Positions 45,824 to 55,559 of a stretch of DNA of 62,655 nt are shown here, in pieces; within the stretch, counting starts at the first letter, position 1; each line of letters opens with the position of its first letter. Under the pieces are notes generated by a model. The model was not told the DNA's origin. It saw only the letters and a list, made by a program, of their open reading frames with translations, and ran no database searches. Source of the DNA: Lutimaribacter degradans (GTDB taxonomy: Bacteria > Pseudomonadota > Alphaproteobacteria > Rhodobacterales > Rhodobacteraceae); the NCBI RefSeq assembly GCF_023703375.1, contig NZ_JAMQGO010000014.1, positions 1 through 62,655 of the forward strand, given 5' to 3'. Both the position numbers and the translations under genes were made by a program.

Positions 45824-47236
45824 ATGGATATCACCTTTCTTCTCAACGGAGAGAGAGTGGAGTTGCGCGACATCAATCCGTTGATGACCGCGCTTGACTG
45901 GCTACGCGACCACCGCGGCCTGACCGCCACCAAGGAAGGATGCAACGAGGGCGACTGCGGCGCCTGCACCGTGATGGTGACAGACGAACGCGGCGCCCGT
46001 GCGTTGAACGCCTGCATCCTTTTCCTGCCACAACTGCACGGCAAGGCCCTGCGCACGGTTGAGGGAATCACCGCGCCCGATGGCAGCCTGCACCCCGTGC
46101 AACAGGCGATGGTCGATCATCACGGCAGCCAATGCGGGTTCTGTACGCCGGGTTTCATCGCCTCGATGGCCGCCGCGCACCTGAACGGCGACGGCGACCA
46201 TGAAACAGCGCTGGCTGGCAACCTGTGCCGTTGCACCGGCTACGCCCCCATCCTGCGCGCCGCCCGCGCGGCCCGATCGGCGCCGGTGCCCGACCATGTG
46301 AAAGACGACCCCGATTTGATCTCTTCGGACATGTCCGCAGGGGGCGGCAACCAGGATGACGACGGCCAGCCGGCCCCGCGGCAACGTTGGCAGCCTGAAA
46401 CGGCCGATGCGCTTGCGCAGGTTTACGCAGCCCACCCCGATGCAACCTTGGTGGCCGGGGCAACGGATGTGGGCCTGTGGGTGACCAAGCAACTGCGCCA
46501 GCCTGACCCGGTGATCTTCCTCAACCGTTGCGCCGACCTGCAACAGGTCGAAATCGACGCCGACAAGATCCGCATCGGTGCAGGCGTCACGATGGACCGG
46601 GTGCTGACGCTGATGGAGGCACATCACCCCTCTTACGCTGCGATGACCCGGCGCTATGGCTCGGCGCAGGTGCGCGCGGCCGCAACGATCGGCGGCAATA
46701 TCGCGAATGGCTCGCCCATCGGCGACAACCCGCCCGCGCTGATCGCACTGGGCGCACGGCTGCACCTGCGCCATGGCGACACGCGCCGCGACATCGCGCT
46801 TGAAGACTTCTTTATCGACTACGGGAAGCAGGACCGATCAAAGGGCGAATTCGTCGAGGCAGTCACCCTGCCCGCCGACGCCCCCGTTTTCCGGTGCTAC
46901 AAGATTTCGAAACGGTTCGACCAAGACATTTCCGCCCTTCTGGGAGCCTTCAATATCATCCCCCGCGACGGCACCATCGCATCGGCACGAATCGCCTTTG
47001 GCGGCATGGCAGGCGTTCCCAAACGCGCCACCAATGCGGAACAGGCCCTGGCGGGCCAGCCCTGGACGCTGGACAGCATCCGGGCCGCACAAGCGGCAAT
47101 GGCCGACGATTTCACGCCACTCTCTGACATGCGCGCCAGTGCCGCCTATCGCCTGCGCGTGGCCCAGAACCTGTTGGAGCGTTATTTCCAAGATATTGCG
47201 GGCACCCGCACCGACCTGCGCGAGGTGCAGCCATGA
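45824..47236 (+). CDS. xdhA: XdhA, xanthine dehydrogenase FeS/FAD subunit
   Basis: 470 residues. Two [2Fe-2S] clusters: CNEGDCGAC near 43-51 plus Cys67, and CGFC/CRC (about 105-139). The FAD domain follows (ATLVAGATDVGLW near 205; GGNIANGSPIGDNPPALIAL near 288). It transfers electrons from XdhB to NAD. It starts the purine operon and overlaps xdhB by 4 bases. Confidence 0.93.
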   Translation: MDITFLLNGERVELRDINPLMTALDWLRDHRGLTATKEGCNEGDCGACTVMVTDERGARALNACILFLPQLHGKALRTVEGITAPDGSLHPVQQAMVDHHGSQCGFCTPGFIASMAAAHLNGDGDHETALAGNLCRCTGYAPILRAARAARSAPVPDHVKDDPDLISSDMSAGGGNQDDDGQPAPRQRWQPETADALAQVYAAHPDATLVAGATDVGLWVTKQLRQPDPVIFLNRCADLQQVEIDADKIRIGAGVTMDRVLTLMEAHHPSYAAMTRRYGSAQVRAAATIGGNIANGSPIGDNPPALIALGARLHLRHGDTRRDIALEDFFIDYGKQDRSKGEFVEAVTLPADAPVFRCYKISKRFDQDISALLGAFNIIPRDGTIASARIAFGGMAGVPKRATNAEQALAGQPWTLDSIRAAQAAMADDFTPLSDMRASAAYRLRVAQNLLERYFQDIAGTRTDLREVQP

Positions 47237-49572
47237 GCACCGGGAAACCCCTGCCACACGACTCGGCCCCGCTGCATGTCACCGGCCAGGCGCGCTATGT
47301 CGATGACCTGCCCACGCCGCGCAACACGCTTCATCTGTGTTTCGGCCTGTCGAGCATCGCACGCGGCCGCATTACCACGATGGACCTCGCCGCCGTGCGC
47401 ACGGCCCCCGGCGTGGTGACGGTGCTGACAGCAGATGACCTGCCCTTTGCCAATGACGTGTCCCCATCCATCCACGACGAACCGCTGCTCAGCGATGGCA
47501 GCGTGCATTACGTGGGCCAACCCCTGTTCCTCGTGGTGGCCCACAGCCACCTGGACGCCCGCCGGGCCGCGCGCGCCGCACGGATCGAGTATGCAGAAGA
47601 AACGCCCATCCTGACGGTCGAAGATGCGTTGGCCGCCAAAAGCTATTTCGAGGGTGGCCCGGTTACCTGGGCGCGTGGCGATGTCGATGCCGCGCTGGCC
47701 TCCGCGTCACACTCCGTCGAAGGGCGGGTCGAGATGGGCGGGCAGGAACATTTCTACCTTGAAGGTCAAGCCGCCCTGGCGCTTCCGGGTGAGGATGGCG
47801 ACATGGTCGTGCACAGCTCGACCCAGCACCCGACCGAGATCCAGCACAAGGTGGCCGAGGCGCTCGGCGTGTCCATGCACAACGTGCGGGTGGAAACCCG
47901 GCGCATGGGCGGGGGGTTCGGCGGCAAGGAAAGCCAGGGCAACGCGCTGGCCGTGGCCTGCGCGGTGGCCGCACGTGCGACAGGTCGAGCGTGCAAGATG
48001 CGCTACGACCGCGACGATGACATGATGATCACCGGCAAGCGGCATGATTTCCGTATCGAGTACCGTGCCGGGTTCGATGACACGGGCCGGCTGACCGGGG
48101 TCGAGTTTCGCCATTACACCCGCGCGGGCTGGGCGCAGGATCTGACCCTGCCAGTGGCCGACCGGGCGATGTTGCATGCCGATAACGCCTATTTCCTGCC
48201 CGCCGCCCGGATCGAAAGCCACCGGCTGCGCACCAACACACAAAGCGCCACGGCCTTTCGCGGCTTTGGCGGACCTCAAGGCATGGTGGGGATCGAGCGG
48301 GTGATGGATCATATCGCCCATGTGCTGGGCCGTGACCCGTTGTCGGTGCGGCAGGTCAACTACTACGACGCCGCGCGGCCCACAGGCCCGGGCACCGGCC
48401 GGCGGTTCAGCGCGGACCATTCCCCCAGCCCGGCCAAGGCGCGCTCAGCCACGCCCTACGGCATGGAGGTGACCGATTTCATCCTGCACGAGATGACCGA
48501 GGCGCTGGCCAGCCGCGCCGATTACGCGGCGCGGCGCCAGGCTGTGGCCGATTGGAATGCCGCGAACGAAACGATAAAGCGCGGGATCGCGTTGACCCCG
48601 GTCAAATTCGGCATCTCGTTCACGCTGACACATCTCAACCAGGCCGGTGCGTTGGTGCATGTGTACCAGGATGGCTCGATTCACTTGAACCATGGCGGCA
48701 CCGAGATGGGCCAGGGCCTGAACCAGAAGGTGGCCCAAGTGGCGGCGCATGCGTTCGGCGTGAACCTCGATACCGTGCGCATCACCGCGACCGACACCCA
48801 GAAAGTGCCCAACACCTCGGCCACCGCCGCCTCCAGCGGGTCGGACCTGAACGGGATGGCCGTTCAGAACGCCTGCGAAAAAATCAAGGCCCGGATCGCC
48901 GAGCACCTGGCCGCGACCCACCAGGCGACCCCCGAAAGCGTGCGGTTCACCCAGGGAAGGGTGCATGTCGGCCAAGCGGATATGAGCTTTGCCGAAGCGG
49001 CGCAAAGCGCCTATTTCGGGCGCGTCAGCCTGTCGGCCACGGGGTTCTACAAAACACCCGACATCACCTGGGATCGCGCCCGCGGCCAGGGGCGGCCGTT
49101 TTTCTATTTCGCTCATGGCGCCGCGGTAACCGAAGTGGCCGTGGACACGCTCACCGGCGAAAACCGCATCCTGCGCACCGATATCCTGCATGATGCGGGC
49201 GCCAGCCTGAACCCGGCGCTGGATATCGGCCAGATCGAAGGCGGTTACGTGCAGGGCGCGGGCTGGCTGACGATGGAGGAACTGGTCTGGGACGACGCGG
49301 GCCGGCTGCGCACCCATGCGCCATCAACCTACAAGATACCCGCCACGTCGGACACGCCGCCGGTGTTCAATGTCGAACTCTGGGACCAGCCTAACCCGGC
49401 GGCCACGATCTATCGGTCAAAAGCGGTGGGTGAGCCACCTTTCATGTTGGGTATCTCGGCGCTGATGGCGCTGTCGGACGCGGTGGCAGCCTGTGGGCCG
49501 GCCTATCCCGCGCTGGATGCCCCCGCCACACCCGAACGGCTGTTGGCTGCCATCGAACGGGTGCGCCGGTGA
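47233..49572 (+). CDS. xdhB: XdhB, xanthine dehydrogenase molybdopterin subunit
   Basis: 779 residues. Moco-binding segments GGGFGGKES near 226, FRGFGGPQG near 340 and GQGLNQKVAQVAAHAFG near 496 are present, with the catalytic Glu in VGEPPFMLG near 735. It oxidises hypoxanthine and xanthine to uric acid. Start at 47233 inside the xdhA end; coupled to xdhC. Confidence 0.95.
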   Translation: MSTGKPLPHDSAPLHVTGQARYVDDLPTPRNTLHLCFGLSSIARGRITTMDLAAVRTAPGVVTVLTADDLPFANDVSPSIHDEPLLSDGSVHYVGQPLFLVVAHSHLDARRAARAARIEYAEETPILTVEDALAAKSYFEGGPVTWARGDVDAALASASHSVEGRVEMGGQEHFYLEGQAALALPGEDGDMVVHSSTQHPTEIQHKVAEALGVSMHNVRVETRRMGGGFGGKESQGNALAVACAVAARATGRACKMRYDRDDDMMITGKRHDFRIEYRAGFDDTGRLTGVEFRHYTRAGWAQDLTLPVADRAMLHADNAYFLPAARIESHRLRTNTQSATAFRGFGGPQGMVGIERVMDHIAHVLGRDPLSVRQVNYYDAARPTGPGTGRRFSADHSPSPAKARSATPYGMEVTDFILHEMTEALASRADYAARRQAVADWNAANETIKRGIALTPVKFGISFTLTHLNQAGALVHVYQDGSIHLNHGGTEMGQGLNQKVAQVAAHAFGVNLDTVRITATDTQKVPNTSATAASSGSDLNGMAVQNACEKIKARIAEHLAATHQATPESVRFTQGRVHVGQADMSFAEAAQSAYFGRVSLSATGFYKTPDITWDRARGQGRPFFYFAHGAAVTEVAVDTLTGENRILRTDILHDAGASLNPALDIGQIEGGYVQGAGWLTMEELVWDDAGRLRTHAPSTYKIPATSDTPPVFNVELWDQPNPAATIYRSKAVGEPPFMLGISALMALSDAVAACGPAYPALDAPATPERLLAAIERVRR

Positions 49573-50561
49573 GCCTCGATCTCGCCACCTTGCGCGCCGC
49601 TGTGGCAGACCACGGCATGGTAGCGCGCGTGGTAATTGCGCGGGTCGCAGGGTCGTCGCCACGCGAGGTTGGCGCCGCGATGCTGATCTGGGAAAGCGGG
49701 CAATCGGGCACGATAGGTGGCGGCGCGCTGGAATTTCAGGCCGCGCAGGCGGCGCGCAAGGCGCTGCGCACCGGCGAGGGCTGGCTACGCCGACACGCTT
49801 TAGGGCCGGACCTGGGCCAGTGCTGCGGCGGGGCGGTGGTGGTGCTGTGCGACCTGTTCGACGCGGCGCGGCTGGAAGCGTTCGAAGGCGGGCAATCTGC
49901 GTCGCCCGAGCATTTGGCAGGCAAGATAACGGATGGCGTTTTCGCACGCGCAAGTGACGGCGGCACCGACATGCCGCTATCGGTGGCCCGCGTGCTGGAC
50001 CGCGCCCGGGCGCGCGGCGAGCGGCCCGTACCGCAATTGCTGGACGGCTGGATGATCGAGCCGGTCCTGCGCCCAACTGTGCCGGTCTGGATCTGGGGTG
50101 CAGGCCATGTCGGGCGGGCCATCGTCGACGTGCTGGCCCCCCTGCCCGAACTGGACATCGTGTGGATCGATACCGATATCGCGCGGTTTCCCGGTGAAAC
50201 GTCGCCGGGCGTTGAGATCGTACCCGTGCCTGACCCCGCGCTGCTGATGCCCCACGCGCCCGGCAACGCGCATCACCTTGTCCTGACCTACAGCCACGCG
50301 CTGGACCTTTCGCTTTGCGATGCAGCCCTGCGGCGGGGCTTTGCCAGCGCGGGGGTCATCGGGTCGGCCACGAAACGGGCACGGTTTCGGCGGCGCCTTG
50401 GTGAGATGGGCCACGGGCCTGCGCAAATCGCGCGCATCGCCTGCCCCATCGGCGATCCGGCCCTTGGCAAACACCCCCAGGCCATTGCCATCGGGGTGGC
50501 AGCGGGGATAGTTGAACAAACGCGGCGGCATGATCGCGACAGGGAAAGGACAACGGGGTGA
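49569..50561 (+). CDS. xdhC: XdhC, molybdenum cofactor insertion protein
   Basis: 330 residues from GTG 49569. The XdhC/CoxI fold has a Rossmann part with IWGAGHVGRAIV near 177. It binds and sulphurates Moco and loads it into XdhB. Both junctions overlap by four bases, so the operon is tightly coupled. Its last codons overlap the start of the transporter ATPase. Confidence 0.93.
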   Translation: MSLDLATLRAAVADHGMVARVVIARVAGSSPREVGAAMLIWESGQSGTIGGGALEFQAAQAARKALRTGEGWLRRHALGPDLGQCCGGAVVVLCDLFDAARLEAFEGGQSASPEHLAGKITDGVFARASDGGTDMPLSVARVLDRARARGERPVPQLLDGWMIEPVLRPTVPVWIWGAGHVGRAIVDVLAPLPELDIVWIDTDIARFPGETSPGVEIVPVPDPALLMPHAPGNAHHLVLTYSHALDLSLCDAALRRGFASAGVIGSATKRARFRRRLGEMGHGPAQIARIACPIGDPALGKHPQAIAIGVAAGIVEQTRRHDRDRERTTG

Positions 50562-52075
50562 CGGATACGCTTTTGACAATCGAGGGGCTGACAAAGGCCT
50601 ATCCCGGTGTCGTGGCCAATGATGATGTCTCGTTCACCATCGCCGAGGGCGAGGTACATGCCCTGCTCGGCGAAAATGGCGCGGGCAAATCTACCCTGGT
50701 CAAGATGATCTACGGGCTGGTCAAACCTGACAGCGGCCGCATGACGCTGCGTGGCACCGCCTTTGCCCCGAACGAACCACGCGCGGCACGAGCGGCCGGC
50801 GTGGCGATGGTATTTCAGCACTTTTCGCTGTTCAACGCGTTGAACGTGGCCGAAAACGTGGCCTTGGGCATGGAAAACCCGCCCGCCATGCGCGACTTGG
50901 CCGCCCGGATCCGCGAGGTCAGCGAAACCTACGGGCTGCCGCTCGATCCGTATCGCACCGTGGGCGAACTGAGCGCCGGTGAACGGCAGCGGGTCGAGAT
51001 CATCCGATGCCTGTTGCAAGACCCGCGCTTGCTGATCATGGACGAACCCACCAGCGTTCTGACACCGCAAGAGGTTGATATCCTGTTCGAGACGCTGCGC
51101 AAGCTGACCGGCGAGGGCGTGGCGATCCTGTATATCAGTCACAAGCTGGAAGAGATACGCGCCCTGTGCGACCAGGCCACCATTTTGCGTCATGGGCGCA
51201 ACGTGGGCACCTGCGTGCCGTCGCAGACGACCGCGCGCGAAATGGCCGAAATGATGGTGGGCAGCGCCTTTCAACCGCCCGAACGCGCCGCGCGCGCCTT
51301 GGGCGACGTGGCGCTGGAAATCACTTCGCTGTCAGCCAAAAGCCCATCGGAATTCGGAACATCCCTGAAAGATATCAGCCTGACGGTGCGTGCCGGTGAA
51401 ATCCTCGGGCTGGGCGGGGTCGCGGGCAACGGGCAGGACGAGTTGCTTGCCGCGCTGTCGGGCGAGTTGCGCAGCGCGGCCGGCACCATACAGCTTAAGG
51501 GAAAGCCGGTGGGCCGGCTGGGGCCGGGGGCACGGCGACGGCTGGGCTTGCTGACTGCGCCAGAGGAAAGGCTCGGCCATGCCGCCGCCCCCGAGATGAG
51601 CCTGACGGAAAATGCGATCCTGACAGCCGCCCAACGCGAAGGCTTGGTGCGGAACGGGTTTCTCAACTGGAACAAGGCGCGTGGTTTTGCCGAGGCGATC
51701 ATCGAGCGGTTCGATGTGCGCACCCCAGGCCCCGCCACCGTCGCGCGGGCGCTATCGGGTGGCAACTTGCAGAAATTCGTAATCGGGCGCGAGGTCATGC
51801 AGCGACCCGAGGTGCTGGTGGTCAACCAGCCCACCTGGGGCGTCGATGCCAGCGCCGCCGCCGCCATCCGGCAAGCGTTGCTGGATCTGGCAGCCAACGG
51901 CGCGGCCGTGCTTGTCATCAGTCAAGACCTTGATGAACTTATGGAAATCAGCGACCGCTTCGGCGCGCTGAACGAAGGCCGGCTGAGCGACATTCGCCCC
52001 ACACGGAGGCTGAGCGTCGAGGAGATCGGGCTTATGATGGGCGGGGCCCACGGAATGGAGGTGGCGCATGTGTAA
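50558..52075 (+). CDS. ABC transporter ATPase of BMP-type nucleoside/purine uptake system
   Basis: 505 residues from GTG 50558, two ATPase domains in tandem as in sugar- and nucleoside-type importers. Domain 1 has Walker A GENGAGKST near 38, signature LSAGE near 142 and Walker B LIMDEPTS near 162. Domain 2 has a degenerate P-loop (GVAGNGQDE), LSGGN and VVNQPTWGVD, normal for this class. It is coupled to xdhC, tying transport to xanthine oxidation. Confidence 0.9.
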   Translation: MTDTLLTIEGLTKAYPGVVANDDVSFTIAEGEVHALLGENGAGKSTLVKMIYGLVKPDSGRMTLRGTAFAPNEPRAARAAGVAMVFQHFSLFNALNVAENVALGMENPPAMRDLAARIREVSETYGLPLDPYRTVGELSAGERQRVEIIRCLLQDPRLLIMDEPTSVLTPQEVDILFETLRKLTGEGVAILYISHKLEEIRALCDQATILRHGRNVGTCVPSQTTAREMAEMMVGSAFQPPERAARALGDVALEITSLSAKSPSEFGTSLKDISLTVRAGEILGLGGVAGNGQDELLAALSGELRSAAGTIQLKGKPVGRLGPGARRRLGLLTAPEERLGHAAAPEMSLTENAILTAAQREGLVRNGFLNWNKARGFAEAIIERFDVRTPGPATVARALSGGNLQKFVIGREVMQRPEVLVVNQPTWGVDASAAAAIRQALLDLAANGAAVLVISQDLDELMEISDRFGALNEGRLSDIRPTRRLSVEEIGLMMGGAHGMEVAHV

Positions 52076-52111
52076 ATATCCGCACGGCGCCAGGGCGCGG
52101 AGACTGCTGTG

Positions 52112-53197
52112 ATGATCAAGTTGGAAAAACGCCCGCAGCCCTCGCGGCTGTGGACAGTTCTTGCCCCGCTCTTGGCCGTGCTGCTGACAATGGTCGTGGG
52201 CGGGGCGCTGTTCTGGTTTCTCGGCGCGAACCCGTTCGAGGCGATCCGCACGATTTTCTGGGACCCGCTGTTCGACCCCCAATTCGCGCCCTTTTCGCGG
52301 CCCCAGCTTCTGGTCAAGGCCGGGCCGCTGATCCTGATCGCGATTGGCCTGTCGATCGGGTTTCGCGCCGGGATCTGGAATATCGGCGCCGAAGGGCAAT
52401 ACATCATGGGCGCCATATGCGGCGCGGGCGCCGGCCTTGCACTGTATCCGTCTGACAGCGTGCTGGTCTTTCCGCTGATGATCCTGTGCGGCGCGCTTGG
52501 TGGCTGGGCCTGGGCCATGATCCCGGCCATTTTGAAAACGCGCTTTGGCACAAACGAGATCCTCGTATCGCTGATGCTGGTCTACGTGGCCGAGAACATC
52601 CTGGCGTCGATGTCGTCGGGGCTGTTGCGCAACCCCGAAGGCATGGGCTTTCCCGGCAGCCGGAACTTCAAGCAATGGGAGGCCGCGCATAACGCCGAGT
52701 TGATACCCAATACCGGCATGCATTGGGGCGTGGTTTTCGCCTTCATATGCGTGATAGGCGTTTACGTGATGCTGACGCGGCATATTCAGGGCTTTAATAT
52801 CCGCCTGACGGGCGACGCCCCCAAGGCGGCCCGCTTTGCCGGGGTAAGCCCGGCGCGCGTCGTCTTTCTGTGCCTCGGGCTGGCGGGCGCGCTGGCGGGG
52901 CTGGCCGGGTTGTTCGAGGTCTCGGGGCCCGCGGGCCAGATCACCATCGATTTCAACTCGGGCTACGGGTTCACCGCGATCATCGTGGCCTTTCTGGGCC
53001 GGTTGAACCCGATTGGCATTTTGCTGGCGGGGCTTTTGATGGCGCTGACCTATATCGGCGGCGAACTGGCACAGTTGATGCTGGGCGTGCCCGGTGCGTC
53101 GATCCAGTTGTTCCAGGGGATGTTGCTGTTTTTCCTACTGGGGGTGGACGTGTTCACCAATTTCCGCATCCGCCTGACCAAACCGGAGCTTGCCTGA
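52112..53197 (+). CDS. ABC permease, first subunit
   Basis: 361 residues from ATG 52112 (a GTG is one codon upstream). About ten membrane helices, with the family feature GFRAGIWNIGAEGQYIMG near 81-98. The substrate is inferred to be a nucleoside or purine from the xdh operon and the BMP-type binding protein. Stop overlaps the next start. Confidence 0.9.
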   Translation: MIKLEKRPQPSRLWTVLAPLLAVLLTMVVGGALFWFLGANPFEAIRTIFWDPLFDPQFAPFSRPQLLVKAGPLILIAIGLSIGFRAGIWNIGAEGQYIMGAICGAGAGLALYPSDSVLVFPLMILCGALGGWAWAMIPAILKTRFGTNEILVSLMLVYVAENILASMSSGLLRNPEGMGFPGSRNFKQWEAAHNAELIPNTGMHWGVVFAFICVIGVYVMLTRHIQGFNIRLTGDAPKAARFAGVSPARVVFLCLGLAGALAGLAGLFEVSGPAGQITIDFNSGYGFTAIIVAFLGRLNPIGILLAGLLMALTYIGGELAQLMLGVPGASIQLFQGMLLFFLLGVDVFTNFRIRLTKPELA

Positions 53198-54120
53198 TGG
53201 ATCTGTCTTCAATCAACCCGATCCTCCTGGTCGCCTCGATCATGGTGTCAGCCACACCGATATTGTTGGCCGCCATCGGTGAAATGGTGGTCGAGAAGGC
53301 CGGCGTGCTGAACCTTGGCGTCGAGGGAATGATGATCACCGGCGCCGTCGTGGCCTTTGCCGTGGCGGTCAATACCGGCTCGCCGATCCTGGGTTTTGCG
53401 TTCGGCGCGTTTGGGGCGGCTGCGCTGTCGCTGACATTCGGGGTCCTGACGCAAATCCTGTTGTCGAACCAGGTCGCCACGGGGCTGGGCCTCACGCTGG
53501 TCGGGCTGGGCCTGTCATCATTGATCGGCAAACCCTACGAGGGCGTAAAGGCACCATCGCTGCCACGGCTGGACATTCCCGTGTTGTCCGACTTGCCGGT
53601 GCTGGGCCGAATGATTTTTTCACACGACATCATGGTTTACCTGTCGCTTCTGCTGGTCGTCGCCGTCTGGGCCTTTTTGAAATACACGCGCGGGGGGCTG
53701 ATCCTGCGGGCGGTCGGCGAAAGCCACGACAGCGCCCACGCGCTGGGATACAAGGTCGTGCGGGTGCGCCTGCTGGCGATCTTGTTCGGTGGCGCCTGCG
53801 CCGGAATGGGCGGGGCCTATCTCAGCCTGGTGCGCGTGCCGCAATGGACCGAAGGGGTCACCGCCGGTGCGGGCTGGATCGCGCTTGCCATCGTGGTGTT
53901 TGCAAGCTGGCGGGCAGGTCGCGTGGCAGTCGGTGCTTATCTTTTCGGCGGCATAACCGTATTGCAACTGAACCTGCAGGCCGCTGGCGCCGCGGTTCCG
54001 GTGGCGCTATTGTCGGCATCGCCTTATGTGATAACCATTTTGGTGCTTGTCTTCATCTCGGCCCGGGGGATGCACGGGGCACCCGCCTCTCTGGGCCGTC
54101 CATTCCACGCCTCGTCTTAG
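53197..54120 (+). CDS. ABC permease, second subunit
   Basis: 307 residues starting MDLSSINPILLV within the previous stop. Eight to nine helices and the conserved GEMVVEKAGVLNLGVEGMM near 26-44. It pairs with the first permease. The real start avoids the longer out-of-family frame upstream. Confidence 0.9.
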   Translation: MDLSSINPILLVASIMVSATPILLAAIGEMVVEKAGVLNLGVEGMMITGAVVAFAVAVNTGSPILGFAFGAFGAAALSLTFGVLTQILLSNQVATGLGLTLVGLGLSSLIGKPYEGVKAPSLPRLDIPVLSDLPVLGRMIFSHDIMVYLSLLLVVAVWAFLKYTRGGLILRAVGESHDSAHALGYKVVRVRLLAILFGGACAGMGGAYLSLVRVPQWTEGVTAGAGWIALAIVVFASWRAGRVAVGAYLFGGITVLQLNLQAAGAAVPVALLSASPYVITILVLVFISARGMHGAPASLGRPFHASS

Positions 54121-54152
54121 GGGCATCATTCAACCACCAACAGGGGATGACC

Positions 54153-55250
54153 ATGAAAAGAAGAACTTTGCTTGCAAGCGCCGCATTTGCGGCCAGCCTC
54201 GGCACCGCCGCGTTTGCACAAGACCCGACGAAAGCCTGTTTCGTCTATGTCGGCCCGATCGGCGATGGCGGCTGGACCTATCAGCACCACCAGGGCGCAT
54301 TGGCCCTGAAAGAGGAATATGGCGACAAGGTCGAAATCGCCTGGCAGGAAAGCGTGCCCGAAGGCTCGGATGCCGAGCGCGTGCTGACCCAGATGGCGCT
54401 GTCGGGATGCAACATAATCTTTACCACCTCGTTCGGTTACATGGATGCCACCAATGCCGTGGCTGCCAAGTTCCCCGACATCAAGTTCGAACATTCCACC
54501 GGCTACAAGCGTGAACACCCGAACGTATCGACCTACAACGCGCGCTTCTACGAGGGCCGCGCCGTTGTGGGCCATATCGCCGGCAAGATGACCAAGACCA
54601 ACAAGATCGGCTATATCGGGTCTTTCCCGATCCCCGAAGTCATCATGGGCATCAACAGCTATTTCCATCATGCCAAGATGGCCAACCCCGATGTCGAACT
54701 GGTGGTGACCTGGGCCTACACCTGGTTCGACCCCGCGAAAGAGGCCGACGCGGCCCGCGCGATGCTTGACCAGGGCGTTGACGTGATTACCGCACATACC
54801 GACTCGACCGCGCCGCTGGCGGAAATCGGCAAGGAAGACGGCAATGCATGGGGCTTTGGCCAGGCTTCCGACATGGCAGCCTTCATGACCAACGACGACG
54901 GCACCCCCGGGCCGCGTGTGGCCTCGATCATCGACGAATGGTCGCCCTACTACATCAAGCGCGTGGGCGCGCTGATGGACGGCACCTATGAGCAGATCGA
55001 CAGCTGGGCCGGCATGCCCGAAGGCGAGGTGGTTATCGGCGAAATGAACGACGCCATCCCCGATGACGTCAAGGCCGAGGCACAGGAGCTGATCGACGCG
55101 ATCAGCTCGGGCGAATACCACCCCTTCACCGGCCCGATCAACCGGCAGGACGGCACACCCTGGCTGGCCGAAGGCGAAACCGCCGAAGACGGCACCCTGC
55201 TGGGCATGGATTTCTACATCGAGGGAATCAAGGGCGAAATTCCGCAGTAA
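54153..55250 (+). CDS. BMP-family substrate-binding protein of the ABC transporter
   Basis: 365 residues from ATG 54153, with AGGGG upstream. It has a signal peptide (KRRTLLASAAFAASLGTAAFA, cleavage near 22). The mature protein shows BMP features: CFVYVGPIGDGGWTYQHHQG near 29-48 and GYIGSFPIPEVIMGIN near 150. These bind nucleosides, purines or related bases in the periplasm. It is the last gene before a strong terminator. Confidence 0.9.
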   Translation: MKRRTLLASAAFAASLGTAAFAQDPTKACFVYVGPIGDGGWTYQHHQGALALKEEYGDKVEIAWQESVPEGSDAERVLTQMALSGCNIIFTTSFGYMDATNAVAAKFPDIKFEHSTGYKREHPNVSTYNARFYEGRAVVGHIAGKMTKTNKIGYIGSFPIPEVIMGINSYFHHAKMANPDVELVVTWAYTWFDPAKEADAARAMLDQGVDVITAHTDSTAPLAEIGKEDGNAWGFGQASDMAAFMTNDDGTPGPRVASIIDEWSPYYIKRVGALMDGTYEQIDSWAGMPEGEVVIGEMNDAIPDDVKAEAQELIDAISSGEYHPFTGPINRQDGTPWLAEGETAEDGTLLGMDFYIEGIKGEIPQ

Positions 55251-55271
55251 ACGACCCGCCCGGAACAACTG

Positions 55272-55301
55272 AAAGGCCCGCCCGAAAAGGCGGGCCTTTT
55301 T
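55272..55301 (+). terminator. Rho-independent terminator of the xdh-ABC operon
   Basis: GGCCCGCC and GGCGGGCC around CGAAAA, then TTTTT; flanking A and T bases extend the stem. It lies 21 bases after the binding-protein stop. Textbook structure. Confidence 0.92.
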
Positions 55302-55411
55302 CATGGTGCAAAGTCGGCCGCCCGCAATCGGCAGCGACTGATCATGCAAAATACATCGGCCTGCCGGGGGCGCCGGGGCTTTTGAAGTCACGTTATCAAT
55401 TCTGGAAAAAT

Positions 55412-55487
55412 TGGCAGGGGCAGCAGGGTTCGAACCCGCGACCTACGGTTTTGGAGACCGTCGCTCTACCAGCTGAGCTATACCCCT
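55412..55487 (-). tRNA. tRNA-Trp (anticodon CCA)
   Basis: 76 bases on the minus strand. Acceptor AGGGGTA pairs with TGCCCCT. D arm GCTCAGCTGGTAGAGC, anticodon arm with loop CTCCAAA (anticodon CCA at 55454-55452), T arm GCGGGTTCGAACCCTGC, CCA encoded. All arms fold. In many relatives this tRNA precedes secE-nusG, but here no such genes follow. Confidence 0.95.
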
Positions 55488-55559
55488 AGGCCGGGGTGAC
55501 GGATACGACGCCACTTTCGTGAAATCAAGGGTGATTTTCGCCCATCCGGCCCTGATGGC

